Shown in pieces: positions 50,939-59,210 of a DNA stretch of 64,000 nt. The stretch covers positions 62,001-126,000 of the forward strand of contig NZ_NCSM01000056.1 in NCBI RefSeq assembly GCF_002224125.1, in the 5' to 3' direction. The notes beneath the pieces were generated by a model. That model worked only from the letters and a program-made list of their open reading frames with translations. It was not told the DNA's origin and did no database searches. Positions within the stretch are counted from its first letter, which is position 1, and each line of letters opens with the position of its first letter. Source of the stretch: Streptomyces sp. NBS 14/10 (GTDB lineage: Bacteria; Actinomycetota; Actinomycetes; Streptomycetales; Streptomycetaceae). The position numbers and the translations under genes were made by a program.

Positions 50939-51313
50939 CTAAGCGCTCAGCGGGTCGACGGCCGCCTCGGTCGCGGCGGTCAAGTCCGGGTAGACGTCGA
51001 ACAGCCGCCGTACGCCCAGGGCCGCGAGGACCCGGTGGACATGGGAGCCGTGGGCCTCGCCCTGCGGGGGCAGGATCAGCCGCAGCCGGCCGGAACAGGA
51101 CCGCATCAGCCGCCGCGTCGCGATGAGGACGCCGACCCCGCTGGAATCACAGAAGCGCACCTCCTGGAGGTCGAGGACCAACCAGTGGCGGCCCTCGGCC
51201 ACCGCGTCGTGGACGTGCTGCCGGACCGCGGGGGAGGTCACCAGGTCCATCTCTCCTGAGACCTGGAGGACGACCCACTCCCCCCGCCGGCCCTCCATCA
51301 CCTTCAACGTCAC
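50939..51313 (-). CDS. STAS-domain anti-sigma factor antagonist
   Basis: Small STAS protein of 124 residues, like SpoIIAA/BldG/RsbV. The conserved strand is WLVLDLQEVRFCDSSGVGVL with the serine phosphorylated by partner kinases (DSSGVG, about residue 57). It would release a sigma factor by binding its anti-sigma kinase. No RsbW-type gene is adjacent; the ATPase at 33762 is far away. It is divergent from the ECF sigma gene at 51624 across a gap with an inverted repeat. Confidence 0.9.
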   Translation of the reverse strand: MTLKVMEGRRGEWVVLQVSGEMDLVTSPAVRQHVHDAVAEGRHWLVLDLQEVRFCDSSGVGVLIATRRLMRSCSGRLRLILPPQGEAHGSHVHRVLAALGVRRLFDVYPDLTAATEAAVDPLSA

Positions 51314-51623
51314 GCGCCCGAAGCCCTTCGCTCGCCCGCTAACCGGAATTGCCTGTTCCCCAGCGGCTGCCCGCCCGATGCCCCACCAAACACCCCCCGG
51401 CAGAAGCCGGAGATGACGACCTTATGCCGTGCGGAAGCGTTTCGTCGCAGGATTCGTGCGCAAAGTGACGGGCCCAATACCATCCGCAGCCCCACCGTGC
51501 CGCACTTTGCCGCATGGGGGCGTGTTGTGTCACCCCCCGCACTACATTCGATATGACGGTGGCATCGGCCCCGAAGACCTGGAGCCGACGCCCGGACGAT
51601 CGAACACGAGGAATGGGGGCCGT
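51314..51623. other. 310-bp divergent gap between STAS and ECF sigma genes
   Basis: No gene is supported. GCAAAGTG (51460-51467) and CACTTTGC (51503-51510) form an 8-bp inverted repeat with 35 bases between. I could not identify an unambiguous ECF-type promoter pair. Confidence 0.45.
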
Positions 51624-52235
51624 ATGGCGAACGACGCACCGCCCCGCTGGGATCGCAGGATGCAGCAGCGGCTGGCACGCGGCGAGGCCGCCGCGCTGGG
51701 CGAGTTGTACGACCGTTTCGCCTCCCTCGTCCACAATCTGGCCCACCGCGTGCTCGAGGACGAGGAGGCCGCCGACCGCGTCACCCGCGAAGTGTTCGGC
51801 TACGCCTGGGAGAACCCGGACGCGTACGACCCCAAGCAGGGCACGCTGCGCTCCTGGATCGCCACACTCACCCACCGCCAGGCGGTGCACCGGCTCCGCG
51901 AGGCCGAGGCGCGCGCCGCCGCCCAACCGACCGCCGCCCAAACAACTGCCGCCCAGACCACCGACCGCACCCAGGAGGACATCGAGGAGAGGATCCGCGA
52001 AGCCTCCGTGGCCGCCCGCGCCGACTACATCGTCACGTCCATGCCCGCCCCGCTGCGCGCCGCCCTCGAACTGGCCTACTTCGACCGCCGCGACTACCGC
52101 CAGGCCGCGGCCGAGCTCGGTGTGACGGAGGACGAGGCGAGACGCCGCCTCCGGTTGGGCCTGCAACTGCTGTCGACGGCCAACGTCCCACCCCCGGACG
52201 CCGCTCCGCCTCCCGGTTACGGACGGGCGCTGTGA
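51624..52235 (+). CDS. ECF-type RNA polymerase sigma factor
   Basis: Sigma factor of 203 residues with only regions 2 and 4. Region 2 reads GELYDRFASLVHNLAHRVLE and AWENPDAYDPKQGTLRSWIA (about 22-85). Region 4 is MPAPLRAALELAYFDRRDYR and QAAAELGVTEDEARRRLRLG (about 140-180). An Ala/Gln/Thr linker with an AAQTT repeat joins them. GTG of the next gene overlaps its stop, and that gene encodes a zinc-binding anti-sigma protein. This is the usual arrangement for a sigma/anti-sigma pair. Confidence 0.92.
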   Translation: MANDAPPRWDRRMQQRLARGEAAALGELYDRFASLVHNLAHRVLEDEEAADRVTREVFGYAWENPDAYDPKQGTLRSWIATLTHRQAVHRLREAEARAAAQPTAAQTTAAQTTDRTQEDIEERIREASVAARADYIVTSMPAPLRAALELAYFDRRDYRQAAAELGVTEDEARRRLRLGLQLLSTANVPPPDAAPPPGYGRAL

Positions 52236-53650
52236 ACAGGCCCGGCGACGGCGTCGGCGGCACCGACGGCCCGGGGCGCGGCGACGAGCCGCCGCTCGCG
52301 CCCGAGCCCGCCGACGCGCCGCGCATACCCCCGCCGCGCCCGGCCGCCGAGGACAGCGGCCACTGGCCCACCCACTGGCGCCCGGCGCCCGACCCCGCGC
52401 CCGACCCCGGGTCCGACCCCGCGCCCGACCCCGGGTCCGACCCCGCGTCCGGCCCCGCGCCCGAACCCGCCCCCGCCCCCAGGTCCGACGCCCCGCACGA
52501 GCCGGGCACCGGCCCGGACCCGGAGCCCTTCGACCCGCCGCTCCTCTCCCACGCCGTGCTGAAGTCGCTGCTGGGCGCCTGGGCCCTGACCGCATGCCCA
52601 CCCGAGGAGACCGCGGCCGTGGAGGCGCACCTCAACCACTGCACCCCGTGCGCCGAAGAGGCCCTGCGGCTGCGCGAGGCGGTCGGTCTGCTGCACACCG
52701 AGCAGAGCCTGGACCTCGACCCGCTGCTGCGCTCCCGCGTGCTGGCAGGCTGTCTGGGCCGCCGCCCGGCCCGTATCCCGGTGCCCGACTGGGCCGGGGT
52801 GTACGACGCGGAGGCCGCCCGGCTGGACGCGCTGCTGCGCGACATGGGCGAGGCGGAGTGGAGAGCGCCGGTGCGGCTCAGATGGTTCGACGGGGAGCGG
52901 CTGGTGGGGCGGGACACCACCGTCGCCGGGGTGATAGGCCACCTGATGGTGGTCGACGGCATCCTCGCCGCGTCCCTCGGGCTGCCCGATCCGCTCGGCG
53001 CCCACGCGCCGGGCTCCCCGGCGGACCGTACGGAGGCGTACTGGCGCGGCGTGCCCGCGCGGGGGCCGAGAGCCGACGGGGAGCCGGGGGCGGTGCGCGA
53101 ACCGTGGCGGGAGCAGGGCCATGCGCTGGTGCGGACCGTGTCCTTCGCCGGGCGCGGCGTACGCGATCTCTCCGTGCCGTACGGGGACTTCTCGCTGCCC
53201 ATACGCGACTCGTTCCTCGACCGCGCCTTCGAGTGCTGGGTGCACGCCGGGGACATCGCCGAGGCGATCGACTACCCGTACGAGCCGCCCGCCTCGGCCC
53301 ATCTCAAGCCCATGGTCGACCTGTGCGCCCGGCTGCTGCCCGACGCCCTCGCGGAGCGCCGCCGGGCCGGGCTCGCGGGGCCGCCCCGGCGGCTGGTCGA
53401 GGCCGGCGCGCCGGGCCGTACGCTCCATCTGGAGGTCGAGGGCAGCGGCGACTGGTACATCCCGCTGGACTCCCCCGCCGCACAGCCCTCCCCGGAGGAT
53501 GCGGTGGCCCATATCGCGCTCGACCGCGAGGCCTTCTACCAGCTGGCGGCCGGGCATGTGCCGCCCCAGGAGGCGGCCGCCGGGCAGCTCGGCGACCCGG
53601 AGGCGATCCGCGACGTCCTCTTCGCGACGGCGTCCCTGTCGCGCCTGTGA
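52232..53650 (+). CDS. Predicted ZAS anti-sigma factor fused to a mycothiol-enzyme-like (MDMPI/DinB) domain
   Basis: Protein of 472 residues, coupled to the ECF sigma gene by a GTGA overlap. The first 110 residues are disordered and include a DPAPDPGS repeat from a 24-nt tandem duplication. A zinc-binding anti-sigma motif, H-x3-C-x2-C (HLNHCTPC, about 133-140), follows in a zf-HC2 domain. From about residue 188 lies a maleylpyruvate-isomerase/DinB-like domain (VYDAEAARLDALLRDMGEAE, TTVAGVIGHLMVVDG, CWVHAGDIAEAID), whose histidines are the metal ligands in mycothiol-dependent enzymes. A thiol/redox-responsive anti-sigma role is inferred. Confidence 0.85.
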   Translation: MNRPGDGVGGTDGPGRGDEPPLAPEPADAPRIPPPRPAAEDSGHWPTHWRPAPDPAPDPGSDPAPDPGSDPASGPAPEPAPAPRSDAPHEPGTGPDPEPFDPPLLSHAVLKSLLGAWALTACPPEETAAVEAHLNHCTPCAEEALRLREAVGLLHTEQSLDLDPLLRSRVLAGCLGRRPARIPVPDWAGVYDAEAARLDALLRDMGEAEWRAPVRLRWFDGERLVGRDTTVAGVIGHLMVVDGILAASLGLPDPLGAHAPGSPADRTEAYWRGVPARGPRADGEPGAVREPWREQGHALVRTVSFAGRGVRDLSVPYGDFSLPIRDSFLDRAFECWVHAGDIAEAIDYPYEPPASAHLKPMVDLCARLLPDALAERRRAGLAGPPRRLVEAGAPGRTLHLEVEGSGDWYIPLDSPAAQPSPEDAVAHIALDREAFYQLAAGHVPPQEAAAGQLGDPEAIRDVLFATASLSRL

Positions 53651-53691
53651 GACCTGTCGCGCCTGTGAGACCTTTCGCGCCTGTGAGACCC
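53638..53691. repeat. 18-bp tandem repeat with repeated in-frame stop
   Basis: GTCGCGCCTGTGAGACCT occurs at 53638-53655 and 53656-53673, with a slightly diverged third copy at 53674-53691. As 18 is a multiple of three, the TGA stop of the anti-sigma gene (53648) recurs in the same frame at 53666 and 53684. Confidence 0.85.
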
Positions 53692-53719
53692 GGGCGGCCC
53701 GAGCCCTGAAAGGGGAGCC

Positions 53720-54592
53720 TCAGGCGAACACCACGGTCCGGTGGCCGTTGAGCAGCACCCGCCGCTCGCTGTGCCACTTCACCGCCCGCGCCAGCGCCTG
53801 GCACTCCACATCGCGCCCCACCGCCACCAGCTGGTCCGGGGTGAGCTCATGGCCCACCCGCTCGACCTCCTGCTCGATGATCGGGCCCTCGTCCAGGTCA
53901 GCCGTCACATAGTGGGCCGTCGCGCCGATCAGCTTCACGCCGCGGGCGTGCGCCTGGTGGTACGGCTTGGCGCCCTTGAAGCTCGGCAGGAAGGAGTGGT
54001 GGATGTTGATGATGCGCCCCGCCAGCCGCTTGCACAGGTCGTCCGAGAGCACCTGCATATAGCGGGCCAGGACCACCAGCTCCACCTTCTCGGCCTCCAC
54101 CAGCTCCAGCAGCTCCGCCTCCGCCTGGGCCTTGTTCTCCTTCGTCACCGGGATGTGCCGGAAGGGGACCCCGTACGAGCCCACCAGCTCCGCGAAGTCG
54201 GTGTGGTTGGAGACCACCGCCGCGATCTCCACCGGCAGCGCCCCGATCCGCGAGCGGAAGAGCAGGTCGTTCAGGCAGTGGCCGAACTTGCTGACCAGCA
54301 GCACGACGCGCATCTTCTCGGCGGCCGAGTGGATCTGCCAGTCCATCTGGAAGGACTCGCCGACCGCCGCGAAGCTCGCCCGCAGGTCCTCCACCCGCAC
54401 CGGCGAGACCGCCCGGAAGTGCACCCGCATGAAGAAGAGCCCGGTGTCGCGGTCGCCGAACTGCTGACTGTCCTCGATGTTGCAGCCGGTCATGAAGAGG
54501 TAACTCGACACGGCGTGCACGATGCCCTGCTTGTCCGGGCAGGACAGCGTGAGGATGTACTGGTCGGCGGCGGCGGAATGCGACTGGCTCAT
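53720..54592 (-). CDS. purU: Formyltetrahydrofolate deformylase
   Basis: Enzyme of 290 residues that hydrolyses 10-formyltetrahydrofolate to formate and tetrahydrofolate, balancing one-carbon pools and feeding formate to purine synthesis. An N-terminal ACT domain (YILTLSCPDKQGIVHAVSSY) is followed by a formyltransferase fold with INIHHSFLPSFKGAKPYHQA (catalytic Asn and His) and TAHYVTADLDEGPI (Asp). ATG at 54592 (MSQSHSAAA) is preferred; an upstream GTG at 54610 is possible. No terminator is visible before the tandem repeat at its 3' side. Confidence 0.95.
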   Translation of the reverse strand: MSQSHSAAADQYILTLSCPDKQGIVHAVSSYLFMTGCNIEDSQQFGDRDTGLFFMRVHFRAVSPVRVEDLRASFAAVGESFQMDWQIHSAAEKMRVVLLVSKFGHCLNDLLFRSRIGALPVEIAAVVSNHTDFAELVGSYGVPFRHIPVTKENKAQAEAELLELVEAEKVELVVLARYMQVLSDDLCKRLAGRIINIHHSFLPSFKGAKPYHQAHARGVKLIGATAHYVTADLDEGPIIEQEVERVGHELTPDQLVAVGRDVECQALARAVKWHSERRVLLNGHRTVVFA

Positions 54593-54622
54593 GACTCCAT
54601 AGCGTCGCACACCCCGCGCGGA

Positions 54623-54646
54623 TCCCTGGACCGCTCCCTGGACCGC
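54623..54646. repeat. 12-bp perfect tandem repeat
   Basis: TCCCTGGACCGC occurs twice directly, ending one base before the stop codon of the 54648-55172 gene. Confidence 0.75.
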
Positions 54647-54647
54647 G

Positions 54648-55172
54648 TCAGACCGCGTTGGTCATGATCGCCAGCACTTCGAGGGTGTGCGGGGGCAGGT
54701 CGGGGTCCTCACCGTCGTTGGCCGCGAGCCGCACATGCGCCTCGCGCGCCGCACGGATCGCCTCCGGCCACCCGTGGTGCTCCAGGTAGGCCGCGACCTG
54801 GGCGTCCGCGCCCACCTGGTGCATTATCCGCAGCACTCTGAGGACGGCGACGTCGACGAGCGCCGCCTCCTGCGAGTCGCGGAAGATCGTGCCGACGTAC
54901 TTCTCGGCCGACCAGTTGTCCAGCCAGGTGTCCTCCACCAGCCGGTACACGGCGTCGGTGACGTCCCCGTATCCGTCCAGGCCCGCCAGCCAGCACTCCT
55001 GCTGGAAGACGGGATCAGAGAGCATATGCAGCGCTGAGCGCACATTGCTGCGCCAGCGCCACCACGGCATGTCATTGACAGGCATGCCGCCCATGGTGGT
55101 CGAGCGACGGCCGCGACGGGAAGACTTCTCCGAACCTTGCACGGGAATCGATCGTACGTTCTTCGCGGGCAC
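54648..55172 (-). CDS. Conserved actinobacterial protein of unknown function
   Basis: Cytosolic protein of up to 174 residues. The core begins MPVNDMPWWRWRSNVRSALH and continues with ECWLAGLDGYGDVTDAVYRL and WSAEKYVGTIFRDSQEAALV; it is acidic and helical, with no signal peptide. The family seems common in Streptomyces, but I know of no function. The start is uncertain: GTG at 55172 (basic 35-residue extension), or ATGs at 55094 and 55085. It lies immediately upstream of purU on the same strand, 55 bp before the purU start. Confidence 0.8.
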   Translation of the reverse strand: MPAKNVRSIPVQGSEKSSRRGRRSTTMGGMPVNDMPWWRWRSNVRSALHMLSDPVFQQECWLAGLDGYGDVTDAVYRLVEDTWLDNWSAEKYVGTIFRDSQEAALVDVAVLRVLRIMHQVGADAQVAAYLEHHGWPEAIRAAREAHVRLAANDGEDPDLPPHTLEVLAIMTNAV

Positions 55173-55265
55173 ACATGCACCGACCCCCGTAATTCACCCT
55201 CTCGTCACTTTCTCGTCATTTGCGATAGCCGCCCCGTTACGAGCGGAACGCCACGCTCACATGCC

Positions 55266-56567
55266 ATGACCGGATGGCGACTTTTCTCCCCACGCCCGTG
55301 GCTGGGGGCCGCGCTCTGCGCTGCGGCCGGGGCGGGGACGCTGACCGGCTGCGGCGCACTGTCCGGGGCGGGATCCAAGGACCCCGTCACCGTCATGACC
55401 TGGGCGCCCGAGAACACCAAAGCGACCAATATGCCCGAGATGCCCGCGATGGCGAAGGCGTACGCCCGCTGGGTCAACGACAACGGCGGCATCCACGGCC
55501 GCAAGCTGAAGGTGCTCACCTGCAACGAGCGCAACGACCCCTCGGAGGCGGCCCGCTGCGCCCGGCGCGCCGCGGCTGAGAACGTCGTCGCGGTCGTCGG
55601 CTCGTACAGCCAGTTCGGCCGCTACTTCATCTCCGCCCTGGAGGGCTCGGGCATCCCCTATATCGGCGGATACGGGCTGACGCAGGAGGAGTTCGACAGC
55701 CCGTACTCCTACCCGGTCAACGGCGGCCAGGCCGCCCTGCTGGCCGGGAACGGACGGCAGCTGGCGTCCGTATGCCGCCGCGTCTCCCTCGTCCGCCCCG
55801 ACACCATCGCGGGCGACGAGCTGCCCGAACTCCTCGACGCGGGCCTGACGGCCGGCAAGCGCCGCGCCGCCACCGACGTACGGGCCCCCGAGGACGCCGG
55901 CGACTATATGCGGCAGGCCCGCACCGCCCTGAACGGCGTGGGCGCCGAGACCGCCCTGGGCGGCGCCGCGCAGGGCGCCGAGCTGCCCGACTCCTGTGTG
56001 ACCGCGGCGCTGGGCGAGCGCACCGGCACCTTCTTCGACTCCTTCCGCCGGCTCCAGGAGGACCACCCGAAGGTACGGACAGCCTCCGTGCTCGGCAGCG
56101 TCCGCCAGTCCCTCGTGGACAGCACCGGCGGCCGCGAGAGCCCGCTGGAGGGCGCGTACGCCACCGGCTGGTACCCGGCCGCGGACGATCCGCGCTGGGC
56201 GCCCATGAAGAAGGTCATCAAGGACTACGCCTTCGAAGACGCCCGTATCGACGCGGAGGACCCCGGCACCCAGACCACCTGGATCGCCTACAGCGTGCTG
56301 CGGTCCGTCCTGAACTCCCTGAAGGCCGACGACATCAGCGCCCGCTCCATCCGGCGCGAGCTGGACAACGGCCACGCGGTCGGCACCGGGGGCCTCACCC
56401 CGGAACTCCGCTGGGGCTACAAGGACGCGCTGTCCATCCACGGCTATCCGCGCATGGTGAACGCGGACGTGACCTACCAGGTGGTGCGGGACGGGCGGCT
56501 GGTCGCGGTCCGCAAGGGGTTCGTGGACGTCTCGACGACGCTCCGGCGGTACGCCAAGGCGGACTGA
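55266..56567 (+). CDS. Substrate-binding lipoprotein (branched-chain amino acid ABC type)
   Basis: Exported lipoprotein of 433 residues. The signal ends in the lipobox LTGC, 34 residues in. The mature part is a type I periplasmic-binding fold of the leucine/branched-chain family: MAKAYARWVNDNGGIHGRKL, NVVAVVGSYSQFGRYFISAL and GIPYIGGYGLTQEEF. No permease or ATPase genes are adjacent, so it may act as a receptor, or with a transporter encoded elsewhere. ATG at 55266 gives a well-formed signal; the open frame extends upstream to 55137. Confidence 0.88.
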   Translation: MTGWRLFSPRPWLGAALCAAAGAGTLTGCGALSGAGSKDPVTVMTWAPENTKATNMPEMPAMAKAYARWVNDNGGIHGRKLKVLTCNERNDPSEAARCARRAAAENVVAVVGSYSQFGRYFISALEGSGIPYIGGYGLTQEEFDSPYSYPVNGGQAALLAGNGRQLASVCRRVSLVRPDTIAGDELPELLDAGLTAGKRRAATDVRAPEDAGDYMRQARTALNGVGAETALGGAAQGAELPDSCVTAALGERTGTFFDSFRRLQEDHPKVRTASVLGSVRQSLVDSTGGRESPLEGAYATGWYPAADDPRWAPMKKVIKDYAFEDARIDAEDPGTQTTWIAYSVLRSVLNSLKADDISARSIRRELDNGHAVGTGGLTPELRWGYKDALSIHGYPRMVNADVTYQVVRDGRLVAVRKGFVDVSTTLRRYAKAD

Positions 56568-56643
56568 GAACGTCCCCTGAAGCCGAGCTGATGCGACACA
56601 CCTTCAGCCGTCCGAATGCGCCCTTGCAAACGAAAATCGCCGT

Positions 56644-56656
56644 TGACACAGTGTCA
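56644..56656. promoter_or_regulatory. Perfect dyad upstream of the SH3-like protein gene
   Basis: TGACAC-A-GTGTCA is a perfect 13-bp dyad 30 bp before the ATG at 56686. It overlaps a TTGACA hexamer (56643-56648), so a bound regulator could control this gene or its leader. Confidence 0.4.
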
Positions 56657-56685
56657 CCTGATCGCCACCTTTCGAGGAGACACTC

Positions 56686-57042
56686 ATGCGCTTTCGGAAA
56701 GTTCGATCAACGGGGTTGGCGTCCGCGTTATTGGGGTCCTTGATGGCTCTCGCACTCCCGGGTACGGCAGCGGCCGGAACCCAGGACTACGCGGCCGTCT
56801 TCACCTACAACGGCCACGCCGTCAACGTGCGGGACGAAGCCACCACCAGCTCAGCCAAGATCGGGAGCATTCCCGCCGCCGACTCGTGGCCGTGTTTCTC
56901 GAGCAGCGGCTGCTACACCAAAGCCGGTAGCTCTTACACCTGCTGGAGCGGCGGCCCCTCGGGCAGCCGGTGGGTGAAAGTGGCTTGGGGGGACTTCTAC
57001 GGCTGGGTCCCGCAATCCTGCGTGAGGATCGGCCGGGCCTAG
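56686..57042 (+). CDS. Small secreted SH3-like protein
   Basis: Secreted protein of 118 residues. A Sec signal peptide (MRFRKVRSTGLASALLGSLM, cleavage near TAAAG) is followed by one bacterial SH3-type domain. VNVRDEATTSSAKIGSIPA is the typical start; four cysteines (WPCF, GCYT, YTCW, QSCV) suggest two disulfides, and YGWVPQSCV closes the fold. Such domains bind cell-wall glycans; an enzymatic part is absent. AGGAG lies before the ATG. Confidence 0.85.
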   Translation: MRFRKVRSTGLASALLGSLMALALPGTAAAGTQDYAAVFTYNGHAVNVRDEATTSSAKIGSIPAADSWPCFSSSGCYTKAGSSYTCWSGGPSGSRWVKVAWGDFYGWVPQSCVRIGRA

Positions 57043-57063
57043 CGCCCGGCACAGTCCATAGAG

Positions 57064-57109
57064 CGCGGGCAATCGGTCGCCGCCAGGAATTGGCAGCCGA
57101 TTGCCCGCG
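57064..57109. terminator. Bidirectional terminator
   Basis: CGCGGGCAATCGG (57064-57076) pairs perfectly with CCGATTGCCCGCG (57097-57109), a 13-bp stem with a 20-base loop, between the convergent SH3-like and Pro/Gln-rich genes. Confidence 0.75.
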
Positions 57110-57121
57110 GCCCGGCGTTCG

Positions 57122-59101
57122 TCAGAGTTGAGCGGCCTGCCGCTGCTGCAATCCATACTGTGTGGCTATCTCGTTCCACAGCACCACGGCCTCCCCCTTC
57201 GCCTTCGAGGCGTTGGTGCTGGCGAGATCACCCGCCCGTTTCTTGGGGGTGGCACGGGCCTGGCCCTTGTGACAGCCCTTCTTGCCGCCGACCTGATCGG
57301 CCCAGGCCGCGTACTGGTTGTCGGCCGTGGCGGAGGACTGCCATGCCTTGGTCAGCGACGAGGTCAGCTGGGCGTTCTTCGGCAGCTTGTCGACGGAGAT
57401 CTTGCCGAGCCGGGTCACCAGGTCGGTGCGCTGCCCGGCGGCGGTGCGCAGGTTCGTGGCCGCGGTGGACAGGTTCTTGCAGGTCTTGATGTCCTCCACG
57501 GCCTTGATCACCGCCGCACGGCTGTTGTTGCTGTCCGCGAGCAGCGCGTCGAGCGCCTTGGCCTGCGCCTCGGCGGGGTCGGCCGCCTTGGTCTTGTCGT
57601 CGACCTTGGGATCCGGCGTCTGGCTCCCTTCGGCCTTCGTGTCCTTCTTGTCGTCGTCGCCCCCGCCGCTGAGCGCCGCTCCGGCGGCGAGGCCGGCGAT
57701 GGCACAGACCCCGACGACGATGCCGATGAGGGCGGCGGGCGACATACGGCGACGGCCGCCGCCTCGCCTGCCCGGCCCATCGCCCTCGGGCGCGGGGGCG
57801 GGCGGTCCTGGCATCGGGCCCTGGTCGCTGAACTGGGGCAGCTGCTGGGTCGAGTCCGCCCCTGCCGCGGGCCCGCCCTCGGCACGGAACAGGCCGTCGA
57901 ACTCCGACGGCGGCTGCCGGTCGCCCGGCATACCGGGCCGGATCGCGTACGGCGCGGGGCCGCCCGGCTGGGGGGCGCCGTGGCCCTGCTGCTGAGGCGG
58001 TGGCCCTGCCGCCGGGATCGGCCCGGGCAGGACCGTCGTCTCCTCGGCGGCACCGGGGACCGGCTGACCGGGGGCCTGCCGGCCCGGGGCGGCCTGCGGG
58101 GCGCCGTGGCGGGCGCGGCCGGGGCGGACCGCCCGCAGAACGGTGGTGGACTCTTTGTCCGATTCGGGCTGCGTTTGAGGGTGACCGGACCGGTTCTCCG
58201 GCGGCAGCGGCGTGCTCGCGGGGGCCCGGCCGGCGGCGGCCTGGGCGGGGTCCTGGCCCGGGGCGGCATGCGCGGGGGCGGCATGCGCGGGAGGAGCGGT
58301 GGGGGCCGCGCCCTCGGGCGGCAGCGGCATCGCGCCGGGCGCCTGCCCGGCAACGGGCGGTATGTACTGAGTCGCCTCGGAGTCGGCCGCGGGCGGCCCG
58401 GGGAAGCCGGGCTGCGGCGGCAGCATCTGGGTCTCGGCGGCGGGTCCGGCGCCTCCGGCGAAGGGCTGCGCCTGTCTGTCCGGCGCCGGCGGCCCTCCTT
58501 GCGGCTGAGGCGGCATCGGCGGCTGCCCCTGCGGCATCGGCGGCTGGCCCTGCGGCTGCTGCCCGTGCGCGGGCGGCCACCCCTGCTGGGCGTACGGCTG
58601 CCCCTGGGCGGGCATCGGCGCACCCTGCGGCCCGCCGTACGAAGCGCCGTGCGGCGCGGCGGGACCGGCGGGCAGGCCGTTCTGCGGCGCGCCGGGGGGC
58701 GGGCTCAGCGGGGCGCCGCCCTGGAAGCCGTGCTGTGGCGCGTTCTGCGGGACGCTCTGCGGGGCGTGCTGGGGAACGTTCTGCTCGCCGTTCTGCGGCC
58801 AGCCCTGCTGGGCCTGGGCCGCGGCGTCCCCCTGGGGCTGCGGCAGCGGCTGAGGCTGTACCGGCGCACCCTGTACCGGCGCACCCGGCTGCCCGGGGGT
58901 CTGCGGTGCGGTCTGAGGGGCACCCTGCGGACCCCATGGCTGTCCCCAAGCCTGGCCACCGGCCGGGGCCGCCTGGTGCTGGTCGTGGGCCCGCTGATCG
59001 CCCTGAGCGGGCAGCACGACACCCTCGCGCACGGGCTGCGTGGGCTGCGCGGGCGGGACCGCAGGCAGCTGCGGCTCGTTCCCCTGTCCGCTCTGCGTCA
59101 C
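57122..59101 (-). CDS. Pro/Gln-rich single-pass membrane protein
   Basis: Protein of 659 residues. About 440 residues at the N-terminus are a disordered Pro/Gln/Ala/Gly region with short repeats (GQPPMPQGQPPMPPQP, QNVPQHAPQSVPQNAPQH). A single transmembrane helix (ALIGIVVGVCAIAGLAAGAA, about 465-485) follows a basic GRRGGGRRR segment, so the long tail is cytosolic. The C-terminal 170 residues are extracytoplasmic and helical, with two cysteines (IKTCKN, KKGCHK). I recognise no family. GTG start has AAGGAG upstream. Confidence 0.8.
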   Translation of the reverse strand: MTQSGQGNEPQLPAVPPAQPTQPVREGVVLPAQGDQRAHDQHQAAPAGGQAWGQPWGPQGAPQTAPQTPGQPGAPVQGAPVQPQPLPQPQGDAAAQAQQGWPQNGEQNVPQHAPQSVPQNAPQHGFQGGAPLSPPPGAPQNGLPAGPAAPHGASYGGPQGAPMPAQGQPYAQQGWPPAHGQQPQGQPPMPQGQPPMPPQPQGGPPAPDRQAQPFAGGAGPAAETQMLPPQPGFPGPPAADSEATQYIPPVAGQAPGAMPLPPEGAAPTAPPAHAAPAHAAPGQDPAQAAAGRAPASTPLPPENRSGHPQTQPESDKESTTVLRAVRPGRARHGAPQAAPGRQAPGQPVPGAAEETTVLPGPIPAAGPPPQQQGHGAPQPGGPAPYAIRPGMPGDRQPPSEFDGLFRAEGGPAAGADSTQQLPQFSDQGPMPGPPAPAPEGDGPGRRGGGRRRMSPAALIGIVVGVCAIAGLAAGAALSGGGDDDKKDTKAEGSQTPDPKVDDKTKAADPAEAQAKALDALLADSNNSRAAVIKAVEDIKTCKNLSTAATNLRTAAGQRTDLVTRLGKISVDKLPKNAQLTSSLTKAWQSSATADNQYAAWADQVGGKKGCHKGQARATPKKRAGDLASTNASKAKGEAVVLWNEIATQYGLQQRQAAQL

Positions 59102-59210
59102 CGGGACTCCTTGGCTATACGACTTACGGAATCAACGGCTCACGCTACCGGGTCCCCGGACAGTGCGGTGCCCGGCGGCCCTGGGGAGAACGAGACACTT
59201 GTCACCCGTC

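Noticed and set aside
50934..50948. Dyad GAGCGCT-A-AGCGCTC at the end of the STAS gene
   Set aside because: It spans the stop codon region with a one-base centre and is short; it is a poor operator or terminator candidate and may be chance in GC-rich DNA.
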